This document shows positions 25,317-33,476 of a DNA stretch of 64,000 nucleotides, piece by piece. Source of the stretch: Porphyromonas sp. oral taxon 278 str. W7784. Its GTDB lineage: Bacteria > Bacteroidota > Bacteroidia > Bacteroidales > Porphyromonadaceae. Every line of letters starts with the position of its first letter. Positions within the stretch are counted from its first letter, which is position 1. A program made the translations under genes and the position numbers. The notes under the pieces are model-generated. The model was not told the origin of the DNA. It did not search any database and was given only the letters and a program-made list of their open reading frames with translations. The DNA is taken from positions 301,006 through 365,005 of the forward strand of contig NZ_KI259258.1 of assembly GCF_000467855.2 (NCBI RefSeq), in the 5' to 3' direction.

Positions 25317-25916
25317 TTACTTCTTCACGAGCGTCCCTTCGATCTCGACCTTGCTGGAGGCATTGGCCTTGCTCAGCGCTGCGAGTACCTTCAGGAGTTC
25401 GGCGCTGGCCTTATCCCCGAACTTGGTCTTATAGCTGAGGGAGTAGAACTGGTACATGCCGATGGAGAGTGTAGCCTTGATCGTGCCGTCCTTGATGACG
25501 GCGCTACCGATCTGTGGAGAGATCGGCATACTACCAGTCTGGGGGACGTGGATGTTGCCCGAGGAGCGTAGTTCGTAGCGTGCTACCTTACCCTTGTTCT
25601 GTCCCTCGAAGTAGATATAGCCCTTGTGCACGGTCACCTTGGTGAGCTTACCGGTGCCTAGGACGGCATCCCCGAAGTTGATATCCTCGAAGCCTACCTT
25701 GCCGATGCCCTCGAGGTCGATGTCCTTAGGGGTGACCCGTACGAGGCTGATGGTATAGGCATCACCGTCGGCGGGGACGACGATGGCATCTCCTCCGGGA
25801 TTAGGTGTAGGGGTGGGTGTTGGCTTGGGCTCATCGTTTTTCTTGCCACATGAGGTCGCTACCCCGAGGAGAAGACCGCCGAGGAGAAGCGCTGTAGTCC
25901 ATTTCTTGATATTCAT
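25317..25916 (-). CDS. Secreted lipoprotein, unknown function
   Basis: 199 aa. Lipobox at residue 23 (GVATSCGKKNDEP), followed by a Pro/Thr spacer (KPTPTPTPNP) and a beta-rich body from about residue 45. The acidic residues just after the cysteine resemble surface-export signals of Bacteroidetes lipoproteins. The body (ISLVRVTPKDIDLEGIGKVG, then VTVHKGYIYFEGQ) looks like a lipocalin-type or calycin-like fold, but I do not recognise the family. It has its own promoter (25969-25976) and terminator, next to hmuY but transcribed separately. Confidence 0.75.
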   Translation of the reverse strand: MNIKKWTTALLLGGLLLGVATSCGKKNDEPKPTPTPTPNPGGDAIVVPADGDAYTISLVRVTPKDIDLEGIGKVGFEDINFGDAVLGTGKLTKVTVHKGYIYFEGQNKGKVARYELRSSGNIHVPQTGSMPISPQIGSAVIKDGTIKATLSIGMYQFYSLSYKTKFGDKASAELLKVLAALSKANASSKVEIEGTLVKK

Positions 25917-25968
25917 GTCTCTTGATGGAATATGAGATTAGGGGCGAAGGGCTGATCCCTCACCAGCG

Positions 25969-25976
25969 CAAAGGTA
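25969..25976 (-). promoter_or_regulatory. -7 element of the 199-aa lipoprotein gene
   Basis: TACCTTTG on the - strand matches TAnnTTTG; the start of transcription would be about 46 nt before the ATG at 25916. Confidence 0.6.
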
Positions 25977-26085
25977 GGTATATTCGCCTGCCTTCAGGGT
26001 GAAAAGGTCGAATATACCTATCCCTAGGTACTGCCTTCGCCGAGCCCTCCGAAGCACCTTCTCCTAGCGAACAGAAGGAAAAGGC

Positions 26086-26125
26086 AAGGGGCACCACGGC
26101 GACGTAGCGTGCCGTGGTGCCCCTT
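26086..26125 (-). terminator. Terminator of the OmpH-like gene
   Basis: Perfect 15-bp stem AAGGGGCACCACGGC (26086-26100) with its complement at 26111-26125; on the - strand TGCCTTTTCC follows. Confidence 0.85.
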
Positions 26126-26155
26126 GTACCTTCCCTAGCGAATAGGGTGATGGGC

Positions 26156-26791
26156 TTACTTCTTCTTCGCCGTAGAGTCTGCAGCGACAGAAGCCTTGCT
26201 AGAGGTGTAGTGCTCGTTGAGGTACTTGATGAAGTCGTCGGTGATATCGAGGGCTTCATCTGCGTAGAGCACGTTGTCTCCGACCTGAGTGAGGATGAGC
26301 TTGTAGCGACCATCCTTGTTGTACTCCTTGAGCTGAGCACGGATCTCGGTCATGACATCCTGTAGGAGGGACTGCTGCTTCATGGCGAGCTTCTGAGAGA
26401 GCTCCGCACTGAGGGCTTCCCCCTCCTGCTGCATGCGGATGATCTTCTGTTGCTCGGCTTGCTGTGCTTCAGCAGAGACGAAGGCATTGATGCGCATGCG
26501 ACGCTCGAAGTCAGCAGCAGCCTTCTGGATAGCAGCGCTCTTGCCCTGTAGACGAGTCTGGTGCGCGATGGCGTCCTTCTCGAGCGCCTCCTTGACCTCT
26601 TGGGCGAACTTATACTGAGATGAGACGCTGTCCATACGTACCAGAGCTATGGGTAGACCCGTAGCTTGGACTTCGGAGGGAGTAGAGGGAGCGGACTTTT
26701 GCTCGGTCTTGCCCTGGCAGGAGGATAGGCTCAGGGCAGAAGCGACAGCGAGCGCCAGAGAGCAGAGGGTCATACGACCTGTCTTTGTCAT
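26156..26791 (-). CDS. OmpH/Skp-like periplasmic chaperone with lipoprotein signal
   Basis: 211 aa. Signal sequence with lipobox SLSSCQGK (cysteine about residue 25), so it is probably a lipoprotein rather than the usual soluble Skp. Residues 50-160 form the OmpH pattern: IALVRMDSVSSQYKFAQEV, then a long charged coiled coil (EKDAIAHQTRLQGKSAAIQK, AEQQKIIRMQQEGEALSAEL) and the return strand YKLILTQVGDNVLYADEALD. Skp proteins hold unfolded outer membrane proteins. It follows the small membrane protein gene by 47 bp. Confidence 0.85.
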   Translation of the reverse strand: MTKTGRMTLCSLALAVASALSLSSCQGKTEQKSAPSTPSEVQATGLPIALVRMDSVSSQYKFAQEVKEALEKDAIAHQTRLQGKSAAIQKAAADFERRMRINAFVSAEAQQAEQQKIIRMQQEGEALSAELSQKLAMKQQSLLQDVMTEIRAQLKEYNKDGRYKLILTQVGDNVLYADEALDITDDFIKYLNEHYTSSKASVAADSTAKKK

Positions 26792-26838
26792 AGGTGCTTA
26801 TTTTTAAATTGTTGTATTCGGGGGGAGTGGAGGGGCAC

Positions 26839-27054
26839 TTAGGATGCTTGCTCTGCCAGACGCTCAGCGAGACTCTTGTGACGCTGTGCATCCTTGTGCT
26901 GAGAGGTATGGCAGGAGATGCCCCGACGCTGCATGGCTCGGCTACCGCCGACATGCGTATTGGGGAAGCGACCATTCCTCTTGAAGATAATCGATACCGA
27001 GAGGAGAAAGACCGCAGTCCCTACGGCGAAGAGTGCGACTAGGAATAATGTCAT
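26839..27054 (-). CDS. Small conserved membrane protein
   Basis: 71 aa: one N-terminal transmembrane helix (residues 2-23) and a basic soluble tail (KRNGRFPNTHVGGSRAMQRR, then GISCHTSQHKDAQ). Its own TACCTTTG promoter lies at 27086-27093 and the reading frame has a clean ATG. The tail resembles small Bacteroidales proteins of unknown function. The single cysteine is in GISCHTS. It is probably cotranscribed with the OmpH-like gene. Confidence 0.65.
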   Translation of the reverse strand: MTLFLVALFAVGTAVFLLSVSIIFKRNGRFPNTHVGGSRAMQRRGISCHTSQHKDAQRHKSLAERLAEQAS

Positions 27055-27070
27055 CCTTGTATTTTATCGT

Positions 27071-27078
27071 TATATTTG
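27071..27078 (+). promoter_or_regulatory. -7 element of pepD
   Basis: TATATTTG on the + strand matches TAnnTTTG and faces pepD, 123 bp before its ATG. It overlaps the divergent promoter region of the small membrane protein gene. Confidence 0.5.
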
Positions 27079-27085
27079 TTGGGAG

Positions 27086-27093
27086 CAAAGGTA
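27086..27093 (-). promoter_or_regulatory. -7 element of the small membrane protein / OmpH genes
   Basis: TACCTTTG on the - strand, about 32 bp before the ATG at 27054. It lies head-to-head with the pepD promoter element at 27071-27078. Confidence 0.6.
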
Positions 27094-27200
27094 CAAGTTT
27101 TCGCCGATTAAGGCTTAGATATACGAATATAGCCTCAACCATGCGAATACCCACTGATGCACTCGTAAGCAACTACTCATACATAAACATCAAGTAAGCA

Positions 27201-28658
27201 ATGGAAATCACAGAGCTGAACCCTAAGATCGTGTGGAAGTACTTCCATGAGATCACACAAGTCCCCCGCCCCTCCAAGAAGGAAGGCAAGATCATCGCCT
27301 ATCTGGAGAAGTTCGCCAAGGAGCATGGCATCGAGTACAAGAAGGACCATGTAGGCAACATCGTCATGAGTAAGCCTGCTACCCCAGGCTACGAAGATCG
27401 TGTCAAGCTCATCCTGCAGAGCCACGTCGATATGGTCTGTGAGAAGAACGCCGGCACCGAGCATGACTTCGACAACGACCCTATCCGTACGATCGTCGAC
27501 GGAGAGTGGCTCCATGCCGATGGTACTACCCTGGGTGCGGACAACGGGATCGGCTGTGCTGCCCAGCTCGCTATCCTAGCTTCGGATGACATCGAGCACG
27601 GCCCCATCGAAGCGCTCTTCACCATCGACGAAGAGACAGGTATGACGGGTGCCTTCGAGCTTCGTCCAGGCTTCCTCACCGGTAAGATCCTCATCAACCT
27701 CGACAGCGAAGACGAAGGCGAACTCTTCATCGGCTGTGCTGGTGGTAAGGGGATCGTCGCTACCTTCACCCCCGAGTATCAGCAGGCTCCTCAGGGGCTC
27801 ACTTGGCTTCGTGCCTCGGTCTCTGGGCTCAAGGGCGGTCACTCCGGCGGTGAGATCCACTGCGGACTCGGCAATGCTAATAAGCTCCTCACCCGCTACC
27901 TCTACGCTCTGGAGAAGAATGTCGACTGGAAGCTCTCCGAGATAGCAGGCGGTAACCTCCACAACGCTATCCCCCGTGAAGCACATGCTCTCATCGGTGT
28001 ACGCCCCGAGGACAAGGCTAAGGCGATCGAGCTACTCAAGAGCCTCGAAGAAGCTGTGCGCAATGAGCTCAAGGCAGTAGACCCCAACGTCCGCTTCGCT
28101 ATCGAGGAAGCTTCTGCTCCCTCCCAGGTCATCGATGACAAGACGAAGGCAGCGCTGGTACGTGCCCTCTATGCTTGCCCTCACGGCGTACTCGGCATGA
28201 GCCACGAGATCGAAGACCTCGTCGAGACCTCCAACAACCTTGCTTCTATCAAGCAGCGTGACGGTGTGATCCTCGTCGAGACTAGCCAGCGAAGCTCTAC
28301 GACGAGCCTTCGTGACTCGGCTGCCGAGATGGTAGCTTCTGTCTTCGAGCTGGCAGGGGCTAAGGTCGAACTCACCGACTCTTATCCCGGCTGGAAGCCC
28401 AATCCAGATTCTGCTATCCTCAAGGCTTCGGCAGATGCTTACCGCAAGCTCTTCGGCAAGGAAGCAGCAGTGAAGGCCATCCACGCAGGCCTCGAGTGTG
28501 GTCTGATCCTAGACGTATATCCTGATCTGGATATGGTGTCCTTCGGGCCAACGCTTCGTGATGTTCATTCGCCTGCAGAGCGCATTGAAATCAAGACGGT
28601 AGACCTCTGGTGGCGTCACCTCCTTCAGGTGCTCAAGGAGATCCCCGCAGCGAAGTAA
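27201..28658 (+). CDS. pepD: Aminoacyl-histidine dipeptidase (PepD, M20C)
   Basis: Cytosolic two-zinc dipeptidase that splits Xaa-His and other dipeptides. 485 aa, the family length. Metal motifs: LQSHVDMVCEKN (about residues 72-83), DGTTLGADNGIG with the bridging Asp, TIDEETGMTGAFEL with the general base Glu, NLDSEDEGELFIGCAGG, and the late zinc ligand in HAGLECGLI. Signature ENLHNAIP-like stretch GGNLHNAIPREA is present. It complements the exported dipeptidyl peptidase upstream. Its stop codon lies inside a 23-bp repeat array. Confidence 0.96.
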   Translation: MEITELNPKIVWKYFHEITQVPRPSKKEGKIIAYLEKFAKEHGIEYKKDHVGNIVMSKPATPGYEDRVKLILQSHVDMVCEKNAGTEHDFDNDPIRTIVDGEWLHADGTTLGADNGIGCAAQLAILASDDIEHGPIEALFTIDEETGMTGAFELRPGFLTGKILINLDSEDEGELFIGCAGGKGIVATFTPEYQQAPQGLTWLRASVSGLKGGHSGGEIHCGLGNANKLLTRYLYALEKNVDWKLSEIAGGNLHNAIPREAHALIGVRPEDKAKAIELLKSLEEAVRNELKAVDPNVRFAIEEASAPSQVIDDKTKAALVRALYACPHGVLGMSHEIEDLVETSNNLASIKQRDGVILVETSQRSSTTSLRDSAAEMVASVFELAGAKVELTDSYPGWKPNPDSAILKASADAYRKLFGKEAAVKAIHAGLECGLILDVYPDLDMVSFGPTLRDVHSPAERIEIKTVDLWWRHLLQVLKEIPAAK

Positions 28659-28742
28659 GCACTCCCCTTTCCCGGAAGTAGCTACTCCCCTTTTCTGGAG
28701 GTAATTACCTCCTCCTTCCTGAAGTAACGTCCCTTACTTCCT
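28651..28742. repeat. Phased palindrome array, type D (4 units of 23 bp)
   Basis: Units start at 28651, 28674, 28697 and 28720, exactly 23 bp apart. Shared pattern gGAAGTA-n-TACTcCCC; unit three carries the perfect palindrome GGAGGTAATTACCTCC (28697-28712), unit two AGTAGCTACT and unit four GAAGTAA/TTACTTC. The first unit includes the last codon and stop codon of pepD. It lies between the pepD stop and its terminator, so it is transcribed as 3' UTR. Confidence 0.8.
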
Positions 28743-28747
28743 AAGAT

Positions 28748-28800
28748 AAGGCCAGTGGCCGTAGTCTCACGATCAGGTGAGTACTACGGCCACTGGCCTT
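28748..28800 (+). terminator. Terminator of pepD
   Basis: An 18-bp perfect stem (28748-28765 with 28783-28800) continues with CTCAC/GTGAG after a one-base bulge and is followed by TTAGCTTTAT. It may also serve the convergent lipoprotein gene. Confidence 0.85.
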
Positions 28801-28914
28801 TTAGCTTTATGGGTAGTGGAGGGCTAGAGCCTCTGCGGGCAAGAGGTTAGAATGTGTGAGGTAAGGAGCTCGGGCTTGTGGTGGTAAGACTCTGGCCTTC
28901 GTGATGGGAAGGTA

Positions 28915-29361
28915 CTAGACCTTGCGGTGGAAGAGGTATCCCTTCAGCGGCTGGGCGACGAAGCGGAGCGTACCTTGCTCGCTGTCTCGCTCCATGCCTG
29001 TCGTCGTGAAGTCAGCCTTGATCACACCTCCCTCGAGCTGTGCTGTGAAGCCCTGAAGGATAGTGGCTGTCCCGAAGGGCGTATCCTGTATGATGTCTCC
29101 GATCGTGAGGGTACTTCCCGAGAGACTGTAGGTGGCGGTGTAGGCCATCGCCCCTCGAGGAGAACCAGCGGGAGTGAGGGTGAAGGTCACTTCTCGCTCC
29201 GTGCGGAAGTCGAGCGTCATCGTGCCTGTCCCTTCTGTCCAATACGTACCCTTTAGAGGGGAGCGCTCGGCTGTATCTCGAGGTGTGTCCTTGTGGCAGG
29301 CCGTGAGGGCAAGACTGAGGAGGGTGAGCAGGAAGAAGCTCAGGCGGGGAAATAGTTTCAT
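28915..29361 (-). CDS. Small lipoprotein, unknown function (last gene of the TonB-lipoprotein cluster)
   Basis: 148 aa. Lipobox at residue 22 (LALTACHKD). The body is beta-rich (GTMTLDFRTEREVTFTLTP, then YTATYSLSGSTLTIGD), like lipocalin-type lipoproteins of Bacteroidetes. No family recognised. It is separated from the gene before it (29554) by a 23-bp repeat array but no clear terminator, so it may be the end of the nine-gene cluster. Confidence 0.7.
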   Translation of the reverse strand: MKLFPRLSFFLLTLLSLALTACHKDTPRDTAERSPLKGTYWTEGTGTMTLDFRTEREVTFTLTPAGSPRGAMAYTATYSLSGSTLTIGDIIQDTPFGTATILQGFTAQLEGGVIKADFTTTGMERDSEQGTLRFVAQPLKGYLFHRKV

Positions 29362-29374
29362 TATCCTAATTGAA

Positions 29375-29535
29375 TGAGTATCGCTGTCGTCGCTTAAGAA
29401 GCGTCGCTATCGTAGCTGGGTGAGTATCTCTATCATAGCAGGGGCGGTACCGCTGTCGTCACTGGGAAAACAGAGCTTTCATCGCTAAATGGATAGCGCT
29501 CTCGTCTCTGGATGAGTAGCACGGGTGCCGTCATC
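29375..29535. repeat. Phased degenerate repeat, type C (7 units of 23 bp)
   Basis: Six units of exactly 23 bp start at 29375, 29398, 29421, 29444, 29467 and 29490; a divergent seventh starts at 29513. Consensus is about TGAGTATCGCTnTCGTcgCTggg. The core shows a weak dyad, clearest in unit two (GCTATCGTAGC) and unit three (CTATCATAG). It fills the gap between two lipoprotein genes. Confidence 0.8.
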
Positions 29536-29553
29536 GTGGAGGGCTTGGTGGGG

Positions 29554-31404
29554 CTACTTCGCCGCCTCTTCGATCGTGAAGAAGAAGGGGGCATAGCCAG
29601 CCTGCACGTAGGCGGGCTTCGATCCTCGGGGCACAATCAGTTTCTCGATACGTCCCTGCTTAGCGGTGCGGAGGAAGACCTGAGCGCCAAGGGTGGGAGG
29701 CACCTTGCCTAGCGCATGCACTGTCTCAAGTCGAGGGCAGAGGGCGAAGGCCTGATCGTCCAGAGAGCGGAGGCTCGCTGGTAGAGTTACCTTGCTGAGG
29801 CTACTGGCGTAGAAGGCCAAGAGGCCGATGCTCTCTAGGCCCTCAGGGAGGATGACGGGCTGAGCTATCTGAGCGGCGAAGAGGGCGGCCTCGTCGATGG
29901 AGCGGAGGCTTGAGGGGAAGATGATCGCATTGAGCTGTATTGCATTCTTCTCATCCAGATCTTGATTGCGGATGAAGGAGCCATAGACACCTGCAGCGAG
30001 CGCTCGGCGAGAGAGGCGCTGGAGACCCTCGGGGAGGCGAAGGGTTTTGGCCTGCATCCGTGAGAGTACATCCTGGTACTGGTTGGGGTAGCGAAGGAAG
30101 AAGCTAGGCCCCAGTTCACGGAGCTTAGTCGGGGAGGCGAAGGTCACATCATCGAAGCGACCTGTGAGGGTGATCTCCTCGACGGAGCTGGGGATCGTCA
30201 AGGGTGCTGAGAGCTCAAGGAGCGCACGGAGCTCTCGTAGCCCCTCGGGGAGTATAAGGGGCTCCTTGACGGAGGAGATCTTGAGCTCCTCTTCACCCCC
30301 AGAGCGCTCTTCGAAGAGCTTAGGCTGGTTGCAGTAGAGGCGTCGGAGGCTTTTCGGGAGGGTGAGATGCTCGGTAGCAAACTCCCCTAGCTTAAGCTCC
30401 TCGTAGCCTTCGGGTACGATGAGGGAGACGAAGGTATAGCCGAGCCCAAAGTCAACGAGTGAGGTAAGCCCCTTCGGTAGGGTAAGGCTCTTGATGAGGA
30501 GCTGCTGAGCGAAGAGCGGGGGTAGGACGCCGTCTGTGACGGAGATGGGGCTAGGCTCGGGCTGTCCGGAGCGCCTACGGGGCATCAGGGTACGCCCCCC
30601 GCTGACTACGTGAGTGTCGGAGAGGTCAAGGGCGTCGATGCGCTCCTTGTTCTCGATGAAGAAGAGCAGGTCACTGCCATTGATCGGACCATGGATACTG
30701 ATCTTGGAGAAGTAGGGCATCTCCTTAGCCACCATTGGTAGCAGTCCCGGCACGCTCTGCGTGAGATCTAGTTCCCCGTTTGTATAGGTATATCGAGGGG
30801 CTTCGTGGTGCTCTACGGTCACTGCTACCGAGTCTTCGGAGAAGAAGCCAGAGAGGGGATTGCCGAGGCGGACATAGATCGTCGCCTCTCCATCCTGCAG
30901 GCCTCGTACGATCCCCTCGCTATCGACGGTAGCCACGGCTTCGTCGGAGCTACGCCAGGAGAGAGCTTCTGTTGGCTTGTAGTCTTCAGGCAGGAAGCGG
31001 TAGCCGAGGCGATAGGTCTCTAGGGGGTTGATCGTGACGGCTCGATCTCGGAGGTAGACCCCGGAGGAGATGAGGACGAACTTACGGCTCGCCCGCACCC
31101 GACGCCCGCCTGACTGGAGGCTGGTGACATAGACGGTGAGTTCGCCTTTGCTGAGGGGCTTCAGTAGTCCACCATATTGGATCGAGGCCAAGCTAGCATC
31201 GGATACGCTCCACGAGAGACGAGGGTCAGAGACCTGGGGGGATGTGGATACTGAGAGATGATATTCACGCCCCGTGTAGAGGGTGTCCGAGGCAAAGGAG
31301 TTGATCGAGAGCGTCTCTACGATGGGCTCTTCCTTAGAGCAAGAGCTTAGGGTAGAGAGGGCGGAGAGGAGAGCAACTCCTAGGGCAAGAGGTCGGATGT
31401 TCAT
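29554..31404 (-). CDS. Lipoprotein with Big_2-like domains and BspA-type leucine-rich repeats
   Basis: 616 aa. Lipobox at about residue 22 (LSTLSSCSKEEP), with acidic residues after the cysteine as in surface-exported lipoproteins. Residues 30-115 and 115-200 look like two bacterial Ig-like (Big_2) domains, for example LSWRSSDEAVATVDSEGIV. From about residue 270 to 600 are irregular leucine-rich repeats of the BspA/LRR_5 type (LPEGLRELRALLELS, LPEGLQRLSRRALAAGVYG, LPEGLESIGLLAFYASSL, LPASLRSLDDQAFALC). Such proteins bind host or microbial partners. It is in the TonB-receptor lipoprotein cluster. Confidence 0.82.
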   Translation of the reverse strand: MNIRPLALGVALLSALSTLSSCSKEEPIVETLSINSFASDTLYTGREYHLSVSTSPQVSDPRLSWSVSDASLASIQYGGLLKPLSKGELTVYVTSLQSGGRRVRASRKFVLISSGVYLRDRAVTINPLETYRLGYRFLPEDYKPTEALSWRSSDEAVATVDSEGIVRGLQDGEATIYVRLGNPLSGFFSEDSVAVTVEHHEAPRYTYTNGELDLTQSVPGLLPMVAKEMPYFSKISIHGPINGSDLLFFIENKERIDALDLSDTHVVSGGRTLMPRRRSGQPEPSPISVTDGVLPPLFAQQLLIKSLTLPKGLTSLVDFGLGYTFVSLIVPEGYEELKLGEFATEHLTLPKSLRRLYCNQPKLFEERSGGEEELKISSVKEPLILPEGLRELRALLELSAPLTIPSSVEEITLTGRFDDVTFASPTKLRELGPSFFLRYPNQYQDVLSRMQAKTLRLPEGLQRLSRRALAAGVYGSFIRNQDLDEKNAIQLNAIIFPSSLRSIDEAALFAAQIAQPVILPEGLESIGLLAFYASSLSKVTLPASLRSLDDQAFALCPRLETVHALGKVPPTLGAQVFLRTAKQGRIEKLIVPRGSKPAYVQAGYAPFFFTIEEAAK

Positions 31405-31416
31405 GGGAGCTGTCTA

Positions 31417-33267
31417 TTAGTGGGACTGGCGGAGGGTGAAGGTGATGGGGCTCAGCGCTTCGCCCGAGGGAGGCACGAGGCGAAGGAGGGCGGAGCGGTC
31501 TCGCCCCGTATCATTCTTGTCGGCATAGAAGGCGATGGAGCTGACGTAGCCGGTCTCGGGGTCTACGGCAAGTGAGGCCTGCACCCAGCCTGATCGAGGG
31601 TTAGGCTTCTCGAGGCGGATCTGCTCGGGGGCTAAGTTCGTCTGGAGAGCTACTGTCGCGATGATGTACTGCTGGTAGCTGTCGTCGGTGTCTCCTGCGA
31701 AGTCTATCGCTGTCCCTTCGTTTGTGGAGAAGATATAGCTCCCTGTGAAGGGCTCCTGCTCACAGACGAAGTCTACAGGGAGGAGTGGGGTACGCCCTGT
31801 GTATTCGCTCTGGATGTATGTGGAGATCTTAGCCTGTAGTACGAAGCGTCGGACAGAGCGAAGCGGGTTGGCGGTGACGCGTATATTATTGATCGTCAGG
31901 AGATCGGGATAGGTAAGTGTCGCTCCTTGAGGAATAGCGGGACTAGCACCCCAGTCTTTGTCAGGGATGGTGATGAAGGTCGGGCGCACCCACTCGATAT
32001 CGTCGGACGAGGTGTTGAGGCGGAGCTTGACAGAGAAGTCTGACGCCTCTTGTGGGAGCTTGATGGTCTCTCTCTTCTTCATCCCTGAGGTCGCCAGGTA
32101 GAGCTCCTGCTTGTACGGGGGAAGCTTGACGAAGCTCCAGAGCTTCTGATCATGGAGGTCATTGGTGACGAGGAAGGCTAGTTGCCCGTCGAAGAGGCTG
32201 GGGCTAGAGATATCGAGGAGATTATTGTTGGAGGAGGTCTGCCCTACGATGGCTACGCCCGAGGCGGTCTTGATGAGCCGGAAGTGTCGCTGGAGCTCAG
32301 GGCGCTCCATCTGGTAGTCCTTAGGGTCGATGGTGTACTGCCAGTGAGGGCTACGTATCTGCCGATCATCTGATCCGTCGGCTCTGTCAGAGGCGTCGAC
32401 ACTACGGACGTAGGTCGTGAGATGGAGCTTCTCGAGCGGTATATCTGTGCGGAGCTCGAGTCGGTACTGCTGGGGGAGTGCCCCGAGAGATTGGATCTCC
32501 TTCGTAGGGTCTACGAGTGAGAGGGGGCGACGGATCTGCAGGAAGTCCAGTGCTACTGAGAGGTTTGGATGCTCGGGGTCAGAGAGACGGAGGCGCACTC
32601 GGCGCTGCTCGAGGCTCTGCGGTATGGCGTCGAGGCGGAAGCTGAGGCCCCAGATATCCCCCTGGTGTGTGAACTTCAGGTCGTGTATCCAGTCACGACT
32701 CTCCGAGCCGTACTCCAGCTGGGTGGTGAGTCTCGTAGCGTCGAGGTTTGTGCGGAAGGCTTCCTTTGTCTCGAAGAGGCTTGCCGAGGCGGGGAGAGGA
32801 AGCGTGAAGACGATCCCAGGATTGTGGTAGAAGTAGTCCTCCGAGACCTTGAGCGCTGAGGTATAGGCGAAGAGGTAGCGGTCACTCGCTAGCGATACCG
32901 ATGCTGGCTGGACGACTGTGATGTGCTGGGCCTCACGACGCTCGCCCCGCTCGATGATCTGTAGGGTCAGCTGGGCTGTGCGCTTGGTGGGGCTACTGTT
33001 GCGAGCCACATAGATGAGGAGCATCCCTCTCTCTAGCTTCGTGTCGATCCAGTCCTCGGCCTCAGTGATCTGGAGGCGGTGATCGTAGATGGAGGAGGTG
33101 AAGGGGATGCGGAGGGTATCACCTTCGCTGCGGGCGACGAGGGGCTGGGAGGCTTTGCCTTCGTTCACCACGAGCTGAGGAGCTTCGCTCGTACTGCGAC
33201 AGGAGTCGAGGATAAGGGAGAGCAGGCCTCCGAGGAGGAGTAGGAGGGAGTATCGTAGGGTATTCAT
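31417..33267 (-). CDS. Large lipoprotein with BACON-like N-terminus
   Basis: 616 aa. Lipobox at about residue 23 (LILDSCRST). Residues 35-125 look like a BACON/Ig-type domain (DWIDTKLERGMLLIYVARN, then SPTKRTAQLTLQII). The rest is beta-rich with no family I recognise; a final segment (RDRSALLRLVPPSGEALSPI) again resembles a BACON end. It is 12 bp upstream of the LRR lipoprotein gene, so they are coexpressed. Confidence 0.72.
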   Translation of the reverse strand: MNTLRYSLLLLLGGLLSLILDSCRSTSEAPQLVVNEGKASQPLVARSEGDTLRIPFTSSIYDHRLQITEAEDWIDTKLERGMLLIYVARNSSPTKRTAQLTLQIIERGERREAQHITVVQPASVSLASDRYLFAYTSALKVSEDYFYHNPGIVFTLPLPASASLFETKEAFRTNLDATRLTTQLEYGSESRDWIHDLKFTHQGDIWGLSFRLDAIPQSLEQRRVRLRLSDPEHPNLSVALDFLQIRRPLSLVDPTKEIQSLGALPQQYRLELRTDIPLEKLHLTTYVRSVDASDRADGSDDRQIRSPHWQYTIDPKDYQMERPELQRHFRLIKTASGVAIVGQTSSNNNLLDISSPSLFDGQLAFLVTNDLHDQKLWSFVKLPPYKQELYLATSGMKKRETIKLPQEASDFSVKLRLNTSSDDIEWVRPTFITIPDKDWGASPAIPQGATLTYPDLLTINNIRVTANPLRSVRRFVLQAKISTYIQSEYTGRTPLLPVDFVCEQEPFTGSYIFSTNEGTAIDFAGDTDDSYQQYIIATVALQTNLAPEQIRLEKPNPRSGWVQASLAVDPETGYVSSIAFYADKNDTGRDRSALLRLVPPSGEALSPITFTLRQSH

Positions 33268-33345
33268 CTGAGCTTATTGACTAGAGTAGACGGCGGGTGG
33301 GGGGAGTGATTGCCGTCGGAGAGCGGGGCTGGGGGAGGGGGGGCC

Positions 33346-33437
33346 CTTGAGCACGTCTACCTCTCGGGTGGTACCAGTAGTACCTCGGAGGAGGCACTAC
33401 TGGTGCTTCGACAGAGGCGCTACTAGTGCCCCGAGGT
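33346..33437. repeat. Phased palindrome array, type F (3-4 units of 23 bp)
   Basis: Three clear units start at 33369, 33392 and 33415, exactly 23 bp apart, with cores GTACCAGTAGTAC, GCACTACTGGTGC and GCGCTACTAGTGC centred at 33377, 33400 and 33423. A weaker unit precedes at 33346. It lies between two lipoprotein genes that run in the same direction. Confidence 0.75.
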
Positions 33438-33476
33438 CGTTGTGCTTTGCCTTTGTGTCGGGCTGGGATTCTTCCG

